Positions 9,936 to 22,950 of a DNA stretch of 64,000 nucleotides are shown one piece after another. This DNA comes from Anomaloglossus baeobatrachus (Eukaryota; Chordata; Amphibia; Anura; Aromobatidae). A program made the position numbers and the translations under genes. The DNA lies in the NCBI RefSeq assembly GCF_048569485.1, contig NC_134360.1, positions 206,569,953 through 206,633,952 of the forward strand. Direction: 5' to 3'. Within the stretch, counting starts at the first letter, position 1; each line of letters begins with the position of its first letter. The notes under the pieces were generated by a model that searched no databases, was not told where the DNA came from, and saw only the letters and a program-made list of their open reading frames with translations.

Positions 9936-10383
9936 GAGTTATCACTGGTTCCAGACCCCCAAGGGCACTAAAAAGGAAAGTTAATAAAGGTTTAAAAAAT
10001 CTAAAAGGAAATAAAATGATTTTTTTTTTTTTTTTTTTAAAAATCATATTCAGTGTCATGTTCGTAAAAGTCCAACGTTTCCAAATTTAGAATAATTTAA
10101 CCCATGAGGTAAAGAAGAAAAAAACTGAAACACCAGGATTGTCATTTTTTGCCATCGCACCTCCCCCTCCTCCTCAAAATGCACCACAAAGAGATCAAAA
10201 AGTTGTATGTAACCAAAATGGTATAATGGGGAAAAAAAACCTGCAGCGTAACACACACAGAAATAACTCCGCGTACATCTACCCCCAAAAAGGGGAGGGA
10301 AAAAAACAAAAGTATAAAAATGAAAAAAATTGCATCATTATGGGGTTAAGGATAATAATGTTACATTACCTTTTATGTTTCAG
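9936..10383. other. End of intron 1
   Basis: A/T-rich sequence with an A/T homopolymer near 10020-10040, leading to the TTTCAG acceptor of exon 2 at 10383. Nothing else was recognised. Confidence 0.5.
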
Positions 10384-10549
10384 GAGGAAGCTACACCAAA
10401 GTCGCTGATCGATACCGCCCTACATTACTTGAGCGCTCACCTTGAAAAGTTTTGCTGGAAGAGATCGGACGGGACGTATTGTCTGCATGACGCCGCCGTG
10501 TTCCCTCAGGAGGTGGCCGATCAACTGCTGCGCACTATGGCTATGCAAA
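10384..10549 (+). CDS. ZYG11B: ZYG11B coding exon 2 (VHL-box region)
   Basis: Encodes EEATPKSLIDTALHYLSAHL through LLRTMAMQ, 55 codons plus one base. This is the Elongin/CUL2-binding part of the family. SLIDTALHYL occupies the BC-box position (consensus S/T-L-xxx-C-xxx-L), but the usual Cys is Ala here; human has SLLDICLNFL as I recall it. FPQEVADQLL fits the CUL2-box pattern. The donor GTAATT at 10550 gives phase 1, and joining to exon 3 restores [15 protein letters not shown], matching the length of human MAFHGLLNDGTVGIF. Confidence 0.93.
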
Positions 10550-10570
10550 GTAATTCACGCCTGTAATGTT

Positions 10571-10782
10571 TAGGACTGCTCATCAATATATAAGTGGGGT
10601 CCTACATCTGCCACCTATTAGCTGTTTCGGCTCCTATTAAAGTGACTGGAAGCTGAGCTGCAGTACCCTGAAACAGCTAGTACACAGTGTATGGCGCTGC
10701 GCCACTCCGGCTCTGTACATTGTGCACTTCCAGCTGCCTGATCAGTGTCAGACCCCCACCAATCTAATATTGGTGACTTTTC
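10571..10782. repeat. Decayed fragment of a dispersed repeat
   Basis: Sequence such as GTCAGACCCCCACCAATCTA followed by ATATTGGTGAC resembles the interior of short interspersed elements of the kind ending near 63254. Ends cannot be drawn precisely. Confidence 0.35.
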
Positions 10783-10786
10783 TTAA

Positions 10787-12402
<1,616 letters not shown>

Positions 12403-12525
12403 TGACAGTAATGTACACTGCTTCTGCCATCAATGTCTAATTGGGGTGGGGTCCCTTCCTTATATCATTATTAACTTCTATGGTAAGCTTTTGTCAGGTG
12501 TCTTCAGAACTCCCATAGAAGATAA

Positions 12526-13104
12526 AGGGAACCTGTCACCAGATTTGGGGCCTATAAGCTGCGGCCACCACCAGTGGGCTCTTATATACAGGATTCTAAC
12601 ATGTTGTATATAAGAGCCCAGGCCGCTGTGTAGAAGATAAAAATCACTTTAAAATACTCACCTAAGGGGCGGTGCAGACTGGTCAGATGGGTGTCTGTTC
12701 TCCGGTGCCTCCTCTTTCGGCCATCTTTGTCCTCCTTCTTCTGAAGCCGGGGTGCATGATGCATCCTACGTCATCCACACTCGCCGGCATTGAGATCCTG
12801 CGCAGGCTGGATCAAAGTATTGTAGTGCGCCTGCGTAGGACCTCAATGCCGGCGAGTGTGGATGATGTAGGACGCACCCATTCTTCAGAAGAAGGAGGAC
12901 AAAGATGGCCGAAAGAGGCGGTAACGGAGATACCCATCTGACCAGTCTGCACTACACCGACCGTTTAGGTGAGTATTATAAAGTGATTTTTATGTTCTAC
13001 ACAGCGGCCTGTGCTCTTATATACAGCATTCTAGCATGCTGTATATAAGAGCCCACTGGTGGTGGCCACAGTTTATAGGCCCCAAATATGGTGACAGATT
13101 CCCT
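12526..13104. mobile_element. TTAA-type piggyBac-like element with long inverted repeats (copy B)
   Basis: Same family as copy A at 2143-2778: ends AGGGAACC and GATTCCCT, long paired arms, internal near-palindromes around TATACAGCAT. TTAA is intact on the right (13105-13108), and the left site reads ATAA. No transposase is encoded. Its right end from 12987 is also part of the segment that recurs after D2 at 19339. Confidence 0.78.
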
Positions 13105-13296
13105 TTAAAGCCATAGGGGACCTCCCATTCATGAGATGAAATGTGGATTTGCTATAATTTTGAGATGAGAAAACCCCTTTAAGTCTTTCCAGAGGATCCC
13201 AAGAGCACATTATTGCCCCCACCCTGTACAAGGAATCATACGCTTTGCCAATCCCAATACATATAGTTATAAGTAAGTTGCCTGTAGACATATTTT
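12987..13296 (+). repeat. Left copy of a 310-base direct repeat flanking D2
   Basis: Runs from inside piggyBac-like copy B (TTTTATGTTCTACACAGCGG) through unique flank to CCTGTAGACATATTTT. The same segment recurs at 19339-19648 with about eight differences by eye (roughly 2.5-3%). D2 lies exactly between the two copies. Both ends of the segment are short T-runs. Confidence 0.9.
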
Positions 13297-16200
13297 CTTT
13301 GTCGCTCCATTGGGAGACCCAGACAATTGGGTGTATAGCTTCTGCCTCCGGAGGCCACACAAAGTATTACACTTTAAAAAGTGTAACCCCTCCCCTCTGC
13401 CTATACACCCTCCCGTGGATCACGGGCTCCTCAGTTTTATGCTTTGTGTGGAAGGAGGCACACATCCACTCATGCATTCTCATATTAGTTATGTCGGTTG
13501 GAAGAAAAGAGGGCCCCCACGGGGCCCCCGGCATGTTCCCTTCTCACCCCACTACGTCGGCAGTGTTGTTAAGGTTGAGGTACCCATTGTGGGTACAAAG
13601 GCCGGAGCCTCATGCCGTCTCCTTCACCATCCCTTAGCGGCTCTGGGAGAAGTGGGATCCTGAGCGGTCATCCATTTACTGGGACCGTGCTCCCTCCGCA
13701 GCCCCTGTGGGAATCTGCCGGACCGGAGTCTATTCAACCTCAGGGACCGGGCCCTGCAACTCTAAGGTACTCTGTGTCCCCATAGGGGACTGTGCAGGGA
13801 GCGCACCTTCCCCCCGGACGCTGCGGCAGCTGCTGAATTGAGAAGGCCGGCGGACTTCCACGCCGACCGTGCCTGCTTGTCGGGCGCGGTCTCAAATTTA
13901 GTCCCCGGCTTCATCGCGGCCTAGTCGCAAAAATCCCGCCCACGGGCCTGCCTGTCAGGGGTAAGGGCGGGACTGCCGACCTGACGTCGGATGTGAGGGC
14001 CGGACCATCCTGCATGTTTCCTCCCCCCTCACTGATCACTGTGGGGACCCCAGATTCCCGCACTTTCCTGGCGCCGCCCACGGCTCCACTCCTCCCCTGA
14101 GAGCTCCGGCAGCCATTTTTTGGCATTCTGCCGGTGGAGGATTCTCAGTGAAGAGCTCTGCAGCTCCGGGGGACCTAAGGCAGGGAATCTGGAGGACACA
14201 CACTCCGCTTTTTAGCGGTCGGTAAGCCACACCGGTCACCCGGTGCTGGTCCCCCTAGGGTGCCGGAATAGATACGTATTTATATATATATATATATATA
14301 TATATTTCTGTTCGGTCGGGCTGTATACCCTTTTTTTGCCCATATACCCTCAGTGATCATTCTCCTAGGAGACAACAGCATGTCGTCCACAAGGAGCAAA
14401 GCTGTTAAGGCACAGGGTTTTTTTGCGGCCTGTACCTCTTGTGGGGCTATGTTACCTGCGGGTTCCACCTACCCTCACTGTGAGCAATGCTCGACCCCTG
14501 CTTCGCTTGCTCAGCCGGAGCCTCGGTCACTAGTGGGCCCCTCGGCTCATGTAGACCCCCCTGCTCCCCCTGTCCAGGCGGCAGGGACAGAGTTCGCCTC
14601 TTTTGCTGAGAAACTCTCTGAGTCACTTTCACAATCCATGGCTCAGTCTATGGACAAATGGTCTGCCAAGCTGCTAGAAGCTTTGCAGTCCAGACCGGTC
14701 CTTACACAGGCCCCGGCCCCTGTTGGATCGTCGCCTCCAGGCCCCTCTCGGTCCGCGCCGCAGCGCGCTCCCAGGTTGGGCCCTAGGTCTCACGTGGAGG
14801 ACTCCTGCCCGGACCACAGTCCTAGACAGGCTAAGCGGGCTCGCTGGGAATCTTCCCCGACTTCTTCACGCTGCTCGGGCTCCCAGCTTGAGGACTCTCT
14901 GGAGGACGAGGCGGACGTCGCAGCTCAGGGCTCTGACCCTGACGTCGCCCTTAACCTTGATACACCTGAAGGGGACGCCTTAGTGAATGATATTATCTCG
15001 TCCATCAACCAGGTGTTGGATCTCTCTCCCCCGCCTCCTACTGTAGAGGAGTCGGCGTCTCAGCAGGAGAAACACCAGTTTAGGTTCCCCAAACGTACAC
15101 GTAGTGCGTTTTTCGATCACTCTAACTTCAGGGATGCTGTCCAGAAGCCCAGAGCGGTTCCGGACAAGCGCTTTACTAAGCGCCTCACTGACACGCGTTA
15201 CCCCTTCCCCTCCGAGGTCGTTAAGGGTTGGGCTCAGTGTCCCAAGGTGGATCCTCCAGTCTCTAGATTGGCGGCTAGATCTGTGGTATCGGTTGCAGAC
15301 GGCTCATCGCTAAAGGATGCCACTGACAGGCAGATAGAGCTTCTGGTGAAGTCCATCTATGAGGCCACGGGCGCGTCTTTTGCCCCGGCCTTTGCAGCCG
15401 TGTGGGCACTCCAAGCTATCTCAGCTTGTCTGGCTGAGATTAATGCTGTCACACGTAATTCTGCTCCGCAAGTTGCGTCTTTGACTTCTCAAGCGTCAGC
15501 TTTTTCTTCCTACGCCATGAACGCAGTCCTAGACTCTGCTAGCCGTACAGCTGTGGCATCCGCTAACTCTGTGGCAGTCCGCAGGGCCATGTGGCTGCGC
15601 GAATGGAAGGCAGACTCGGCCTCCAAGAGTTTCTTAACCGGTTTGCCGTTTTCTGGCGACCGCTTGTTTGGCGAACGATTGGATGAGATTATTAAGGAAT
15701 CCAAGGGAAAGGACTCCTCCTTACCCCAATCCAAACCTAAGAGACCTCAGCAACGAAAAATCCAATCGAGGTTTCGGTCCTTTCGTCCCTCCGCCAAGCC
15801 CCAATCCTCTTCGTCCAGCAGGCCGGAGAAAGGCCAGAGGAACTCCTATGCGTGGCGGTCCAAGTCACGCCCCCAAAAGGCCGCAGGAGGCACTGCCTCC
15901 AAGGCGGCCTCCTCATGACTCTCGGCATCCCCTAGCCGCATCCTCAGTCGGTGACAGGCTCTCCCGCTTTGGCGACGCCTGGTGGCCACATGTTCAAGAC
16001 CGATGGGTGAGAGACATTCTGTCTCACGGTTACAGGATAGAGTTCAGCTCTCGTCCTGCGGCTCGTTTCTTCAGAACCTCTCCGCCCCCCGCTCAGGCCG
16101 ACGCACTTTTTCAGGCAGTGGACGTTCTGAAGACAGAAGGAGTTGTGATCCCCGTTCCCCTTCAGGAACGTGGTCGCGGTTTTTACTCCAACTTGTTCGT

Positions 16201-19200
16201 GGTGCCAAAGAAGGACGGATCTTTCCGCCCCGTTCTGGACCTCAAACTGCTCAACAGACATGTGAGCACCAGACAGTTTCGGATGGAATCTCTCCGCTCG
16301 GTCATCGCCTCGATGTCACAAGGAGACTTCCTAGCATCGATCGACATCAAGGATGCTTATCTCCACGTGCCGATCGCACCCGAGCATCAACGCTTCTTGC
16401 GTTTCGCCATCGGGGACGAACACCTTCAGTTCGTGGCATTGCCTTTCGGCCTGGCGACAGCCCCACGGGTTTTCACCAAAGTCATGGCATCCGTTGTGGC
16501 GGTCCTACACTCTCAGGGCCACTCGGTGATTCCCTACTTAGACGATCTCCTAGTCAGGGCCCCTTCTCGGGTGGCGTGTCAACACAGCCTTACCGTCGCT
16601 CTGGCGACTCTCTAGCAGTTCGGGTGGATCATCAACTTCCCGAAATCCAAGTTGACACCGACCCAATCACTGACTTACCTCGGGATGGAGTTTCATACAC
16701 TGTCAGCGGTAGTCAAGCTACCGCGGGACAAACAGCTTTCTCTGCAGGCAGGGGTGCAATCTCTTCTTCGGGGTCAGTCACACCCCTTAAGGCGCCTCAT
16801 TCACTTCCTGGGGAAGATAGTGGCAGCGATGGAGGCAGTGCCGTTCGCGCAATTCCATCTGCGGCCACTCCAATGGGACATTCTCCGCAAATGGGACAGG
16901 AGGTCGGCTTCCCTCGACAGGAACGTCTCTCTTTCCCTTGCAACCAAGACGTCTCTTCAGTGGTGGCTCCTTCCCAATTCTCTATCGCAGGGAAAATCCT
17001 TCCTACCCCCAACCTGGGCTGTGGTCACCACGGACGTGAGCCTGTCAGGGTGGGGAGCGGTTTTTCTCCACCACAGGGCTCAGGGAACCTGGACTCCTAT
17101 AGAGTCTTCCCTTCAGATCAATGTTCTGGAGATAAGGGCAGTGTATCTAGCCCTATTGGCTTTCCATCGGTGGCTGGAGGGCAGGCAGATCCGTATCCAG
17201 TCGGACAACGCCACTGCCGTCGCATACATCAACCACCAAGGCGGCACTCACAGTCGTCAAGCCTTCCAGGAAGTCCGGCAGATTCTGCAGTGGGTGGAAG
17301 CCACAGCCTCCACCATCTCCGCAGTTCACATCCCGGGCGTAGAAAACTGGGAAGCAGATTTTCTCAGTCGTCAGGGCATGGATGTGGGGGAATGGTCTCT
17401 ACACCCAGAAGTGTTTCGAGAGATCTGTCGCCGCTGGGGAACGCCGGACGTCGATCTCATGGCATCACGGCACAACAACAAAGTCCCGGCATTCATGACT
17501 CGGTCTCTGGATCACAGAGCTTTGGCGGCGGATGCGTTAGTTCAGGATTGGTCGCAGTTTCGACTGCCTTACGTGTTTCCTCCTCTGGCGATGCTGCCCA
17601 GAGTGTTACGCAAGATCAGATCCGACTGCCGTCGCGCCATTCTCGTCGCTCCAGATTGGCCGAGGCGGTCGTGGTACCCGGATCTGTGGCATCTCACGGT
17701 GGGACAACCGTGGATGCTTCCAGACCGCCCAGACTTGCTGTCACAAGGCCCGTTTTTCCATCTGAATTCTGTGGCCCTCAACCTGACTGTGTGGCCATTG
17801 AGTCCTGGCTCCTAGCGTCTTCAGGGTTATCTCAGGATGTCATTGCCACCATGAGACAGGCCAGGAAGCCAACGTCCGCCAAGATCTATTACAGGTCTTG
17901 CCAAATCTTCTTATCCTGGTGCTCTGATAACGCTTTTCCTCCATGGCCGTTTGCCTTACCCACTTTTCTTTCATTCCTTCAATCCGGAATGGACAAGGGT
18001 TTGTCACTCTGCTCTCTCAAGGGCCAAGTATCGGCGCTCTCCGTATTTTTTCAAAAGCGCCTAGCCAGGCTTCCGCAGGTCCGCACGTTCCTGCAGGGAG
18101 TTTGCTACATTGTCCCACCTTACAAACGTCCACTGGAACCCTGGGATCTTAACAGGGTGCTAACGGCTCTTCAGAAACCACCTTTCAAGCCGCTGCGGGA
18201 TGTCTCTTTATCACGTCTTTCGCAGAAGGTGGCCTTTCTAGTGGCAGTTACATCACTCCGGAGAGTGTCTGAGCTTGCAGCGCTGTCATGCAAAGCCCCC
18301 TTCCTGGTGTTTCACCAGGATAAGGTGGTTCTACGTCCGGTCCCGGATTTTCTCCCTAATGTGGTATTTCCTTTTCATCTCAATCAAGATATCTCCTTGC
18401 CTTCATTTTGCCCTAATCCAATTCACCAATGTGAAAAGGATTTGCACTCTTTGGATCTAGTGAGAGCACTCCGGTTCTACGTGTCTCGCACGGCGCCCCT
18501 GCGTCGTTCAGATGCGCTCTTTGTCCTTGTCGCTGGCCAGCGTAAGGGTTCGCAGGCTTCTAAGTCAACCTTGGCTTGGTGGATCAAGGAACCGAATCTC
18601 GAAGCCTACCGTTCTTCTGGGCTTCCACTTCCTTCAGGCCTGAGAGCCCATTCTACCAGAGCCGTGGGTACGTCCTGGGCATTGCGGCACCGGGCTACGG
18701 CTCAGCAGGTGTGTCAGGCAGCTACGTGGTCTAGTCTGCACACTTTCACGAAACACTATCAATTGCATACCTATGCTTCGGCAGACGCCAGTTTAGGTAG
18801 GCGAGTCCTTCAGGCGGCGGTTGCCCACCTGTAAGAGGGGGCCGTTGCGGCTCTTTTTATTGAGGTATTCTTTTACCCACCCAGGGACTGCTTTTGGACG
18901 TCCCAATTGTCTGGGTCTCTCAATGGAGCGACAAAGAAGAAGGGAATTTTGTTTACTTACCGTAAATTCCTTTTCTTCTAGCTCCTATTGGGAGACCCAG
19001 CACCCGCCCCTGTTCCCTTCGGGCTGGTTGTTCTTTTGTGTACACATGTTGTTCATGTTGAATTGTTCTTTTGGTTCATGGTTTCAGTTCTCCGAACATC
19101 CTTCGGATTGAATTTACCCCAGACCAATTTATAAGTTTTCTCCTTCCTGCTTTTGCACCAAAACTGAGGAGCCCGTGATCCACGGGAGGGTGTATAGGCA

Positions 19201-19338
19201 AAGGGGAGGGGTTACACTTTTTTAAAAGTGTAATACTTTGTGTGGCCTCCGGAGGCAGAAGCTATACACCCAATTGTCTGGGTCTCCCAATAGGAGCTAG
19301 AAGAAAAGGAATTTACGGTAAGTAAACAAAATTCCCTT
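13297..19338 (+). mobile_element. DIRS-like retrotransposon D2, nearly whole
   Basis: A DIRS element of about 6.0 kb. Parts: left inverted terminal repeat and GC-rich leader (13297 to about 14390); ORF1, gag-like, about 14390-15920, with an N-terminal C-x2-C-x12-C-x2-C cluster; reverse transcriptase and RNase H, about 15970-17815, with YLDDLL as the RT active-site box and DNATAVAYINHQGG and NWEADFLSR in RNase H, plus the conserved DIRS region after it (WGTPDVDLMASRHNNK); tyrosine recombinase, about 17810-18835, with the family's Arg (TSLRRVSEL), HSTR and KHY catalytic motifs. An internal complementary region (about 18911-19000) is complementary to the two outer ends joined, the hallmark of DIRS. 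The right inverted repeat spans about 19140-19338. It appears nearly whole, with about one break. ORF1 is about 97-98% identical to D4 by eye, so it is fairly young. Confidence 0.92.
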
Positions 19339-19648
19339 TTTTATGTTCTACACAGCGGCCTGGGCTCTTATATACAGCATGCTATAATGCTGTATATAAG
19401 AGCCCACTGGTGGTAGCCACAGTTTATAGGCTCCAAATATGGTGACAGATTCCCTTTAAAGCCATAGGGGAACTCCCATTCATGAGATGAAATGTGGATT
19501 TGCTATAATTTTGAGATGAGAAAACCCCTTTAAGTCTTTCCAGAGGATCCCAAGAGCACATTATTGCCCCCACCCTGTACAAGGAATCATATGCTTTGCC
19601 AATCCCAATACATATAGTTATAAGTAAGTTGCCTGTAGACATATTTTT
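19339..19648 (+). repeat. Right copy of the 310-base direct repeat flanking D2
   Basis: Repeats 12987-13296, including part of piggyBac-like copy B and the unique flank beyond it, then continues into host sequence (TGTTGGAAGACC) not seen after the left copy. This side therefore joins the original downstream flank. Confidence 0.9.
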
Positions 19649-19871
19649 GTTGGAAGACCCCATGAATCTGCTGATGATCTAATAATAAGGCTCGGCCAAC
19701 ACCTAATCCTTTGTTCCACACGGCAGCTCCTTATATCCTACGGCAGTAAACACATCCACAATCCATCCAGTGATGCTTCTTTATAGAGGTGTTGGGTAGA
19801 CAGTGATCGGCCAAACACTTAGCCTAATACATACTGTATTTTGATAGGACGTTCACTTTTTGTTTCTTAGT
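19649..19871. other. Intron 3 stretch with nothing recognised
   Basis: Host flank following the duplicated segment; no gene or repeat seen. Confidence 0.45.
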
Positions 19872-20092
19872 AGAGTTGAGTGGATTGGTAATAATCCGGG
19901 TCTGGTGGATCAGTGGCGGGTTGACAAGGAAGTCTGGATCCGACCCAATATATGTCAATGATGAGCGGAATCCGAGAGAGAGAGAGGAAAAAAACCCCAA
20001 AACAATCACAAACAACAAAACCCGGATCTACCACTGAAACCGCGCAGATCCGGATTTTTCAAGTCCGGGTCCGCTCAACACTATTTCTTACA
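19872..20092. mobile_element. Short TIR DNA element
   Basis: Imperfect inverted ends (AGAGTTGAGTGGATTGG against CCGGGTCCGCTCAACACT) with an inner pair ATAATCCGGGTC and GATCCGGATT. It encodes nothing. Superfamily unassigned. Confidence 0.55.
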
Positions 20093-20700
20093 CATGTTTG
20101 CGTGGCTCTGTCAAGGATTTCATCTGACTCCCCTAAAAAAGGGCATTGGACAACACCCCTGACGGAGCTCTTCACTATAATGAGTAGTAGGAGGATAGGA
20201 GTGGTAGTCGGCGCCGCTAATGTTAGATTCAATAAATCCAGAAGATGTTGCTTAGGATTTGACTCTATGCGAAACAAGTAGAGAAGCTGAACCAAGTTCT
20301 TCTTCAGGAAATCCACCTGATGGGGGGGGGGTGGGGGCGGGGGTAGGAGGGGTTGGGGGGGGAGGGGTTGGGGGGGGGGAGGGGTTAATCCTTCACTTCT
20401 CCCCTTAAAGGGAGAAACTCTTATACCCCTCACCTTGATAAATGTATCCATCTGGTAAGACCCTATTGCACTTGGTGTCCACCTTTCCTTCTAGTTCACT
20501 ATAATGGGGCAGATAAGGTCACTTTATTCTCAGTTTGGCCTCCTTTCCAGCATTGTCATCTGCCACGCTTTTGAACCCACCTAAAAAAAGATGGACCCCT
20601 GCTAGAATGGGCCAGATGGAGGACTAAGTAAATGGTTAATAATTGGTTTTATCCCAAGGCCATTTTTCAGGGCTATAGACAGAAACCCTGACGGAACAAT
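20093..20700. other. Intron 3 stretch with a G-run cluster
   Basis: At 20320-20386 several runs of five to nine Gs alternate with T, A or C, which could form a G-quadruplex on the plus strand. The rest holds no recognised gene or element. Confidence 0.5.
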
Positions 20701-21044
20701 AAGGCTGTGTGCGCACGTTGCGTTTGTTCATGCGTTTACACAGCATTTTAAACTGCAGCGTAAACGCATACGTTCTGCGTCCCCAGCAAAGTCTGAGAAT
20801 TTAGCAAATTCCATGCGCATGTTGTGTTTTTAAACGTAGCGTTTTGGATGCCAAATTTTTGACAAAATCGATGCGTTCTAAAAAGCAACATGTCACTTCT
20901 TTTGTGCATTTTGGAGACTTTTCCCACTCTATCTATGGCAGAGCAAGCATCCATTCTGCATTCAAAATACATCCGAAACGCAGCGTTTTGGCTGCGTTTT
21001 GAAATGCAGAATATTTGTAACGGCAGAACGCAACGTGCGCACAT
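20701..21044. mobile_element. TIR element, family 2 (GTGCGCACGTTGCG ends)
   Basis: Ends AAGGCTGTGTGCGCACGTTG and CAACGTGCGCACATAA are inverted. The interior is rich in paired GCGTTT/AAACGC blocks. Encodes nothing. The copy at 31137-31452 is the same family. It abuts a family-1 element at 21045. Confidence 0.7.
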
Positions 21045-21524
21045 AAGGGTACTTTACACGCTGCGACATCAGTAGCGATAGCTAGCGATGTCGAGCGCGA
21101 TAGCACCCGCTCCCGTCCGTGCGACATTTGGTGGTCGCTGTCGTAGCGAATGTTATCGCTATGGCAGTGTCACACGCACATACCTTGTCAGCGACGTCGC
21201 TGTGACCGCCGAACAATCCCTCATAACATCCCGCCCACCTCCTTCCTTCCTCATTGCCGGTGGACGCAGGTAAGGAGATGTTTGTCGCTCCTGCATTGTC
21301 ACACATAGCGATGTGTGCTGCCACAGGAAAGAGTAACAACATTCCACCTGTGGCAGCAGCGATATTAAGGAAAAGAGCGACGTATCAACGATCACCGTTT
21401 TTGAAAGATTTTGCGATCGTTGATTGTCGCTCCTTGGTGTCACACGCTGCGATGTCGCTACCGGCGCAGGACGTGACCCCGACGATATATCGGTAGCGAT
21501 GTCGCAGCGTGTAAAGCACCCTAT
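21045..21524. mobile_element. TIR element, family 1 (TTTACACGCTGCGAC ends)
   Basis: Ends AGGGTACTTTACACGCTGCG and the inverted CGCAGCGTGTAAAGCACCCT; interior paired CATCGCTA/TAGCGATG motifs. Encodes no transposase. Related copies lie at 22951, 30617 and 61346. Confidence 0.72.
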
Positions 21525-22002
21525 AGCCTATATGTGGCAGAAGCTTTTGTGGATTTCTGGCATAAGGGTAAGTTTTTCTCTACAGAACCTAATTCGACCC
21601 ATCTTCATATAGTAAGGACGGGCATACACATATGTTGCTCCTGACCGAGAGCCATCTCAGTTGGCTGTCCGATACATAGGTGCGCTCGCTCAGACAAAGG
21701 CTCCTGTATTCTCTATGAAAAAGCTGACATGTGACATGTCGGCCGGCGCTTATCTCAGGAAGAACAATGCAACTGGTAGTCCAAAATCAGACCTACCCAA
21801 TCAACATCTCCCGACCTTCAGCCATACACATTAGACAGTCGGCCGAATCTGTCTATAGCTGCAGGTTTAGCCAACTTTAGCCCAATGTGTATGGGGGCCT
21901 TAAGCAAAAGTACACAGTATACATTTTACAGTCATCTGTATCTGACATGAAGGTGATGTTATCAGATGGGCCATTTCCGCATGTAATCAGATGCAAATCT
22001 AT
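21525..22002. other. Intron 3 stretch with nothing certain
   Basis: Phrases such as CGGGCATACACATATG and CCAATGTGTATGGGGGCC suggest another decayed TIR element over about 21612-21902, but ends are too diverged to call. No gene seen. Confidence 0.35.
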
Positions 22003-22588
22003 AGGCCACGTCTCACTAAGCGACATCGCTGCTGAGTCACGGTTTTTGTGACGCAACAGCGATCTTGCTAGCGCTGTCGCTGTGTGTGACATCCAGCAAC
22101 AACCTGGCCCCTGCTGTGAGGTCGCTGGTCATTGCTGAATGTCCTGGACCATTTTTTAGTCATTGCTCTCCCGCTGTGAAGCACACATCGCTGTGTGTGA
22201 CAGCGAGAGAGCAACAACTGAATGTGCAGGGAGCCGGCTTCTGCAGACGCTGGTAACCAAGGTACACATCAGGTAACCAAGCAAAGGCTTTGCTTGGTTA
22301 CCCGATATTTACCTTGGTTACCAGCGTCTGCAGCTTCTAGAAGCCGGCTCCCTGCACACATAGCCAAGGTACACATCGGGTTACTAAGCAAAGGGCTTTG
22401 CTTAGTAACCCGATGTGTGCTATGGTTACCAAGCACAGCGTCGTTACACGGGTGGCTGATCTCTGATCGCTGTGGAGATCTGCCTGATTGACAGCTCACC
22501 AATGACCATGTAGCGACGCTCCAGCGATCCCTGCCAGGTCAGATCGCTGGTTGGATCGCTGGAGCGTCGCTAAGTGTGACCTGTACCT
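22003..22588. mobile_element. TIR element related to family 1
   Basis: Ends AGGCCACGTCTCACTAAGCG and CGCTAAGTGTGACCTGTACCTT are inverted. Inside are long near-palindromes built on GGTTACCCGATGT-like units with AAGCAAAGGCTTTGCTT at the centre. Encodes nothing. Confidence 0.65.
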
Positions 22589-22865
22589 TATGGAATGACT
22601 GGCCTCCTAATGTGAACAGCAAACAAAATACATATCAGGCACCAGGCTTACAAGTAACAAATAATAACTGGGACGGACCTTGAATTGTGCAAACATTACA
22701 TGATATTTATTTAAATAGGGTGGAAAAAAACACATACATAGTTAAAACCATTTAAAAACAGACATGAACAATATACACGGTCTCCTCCATAGATCAAATC
22801 AAGAGTACTGTGGGATATCATATAGAAAACAGTACTGACAATATTCATCCTAACCCCTTATAGGG
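22589..22865. other. Intron 3 stretch with nothing recognised
   Basis: A/T-rich host sequence before the foldback repeat; no gene or repeat pair seen. Confidence 0.4.
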
Positions 22866-22950
22866 AACTCAATATAGGTAATTAGTGAGGACCATGAGAC
22901 TTTCTTTAGCCCGACTATAGTCTCAAAAAAAAAAAAAAAGGTTCCAGAGG

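Noticed and set aside
15982-18834. A very long open frame upstream of the D2 recombinase, and similar ones in D3 and D5, as an extra gene.
   Set aside because: The upstream part overlaps the RT/RNase H region in another frame and shows no family motifs. Only the recombinase portion at the 3' side is meaningful.
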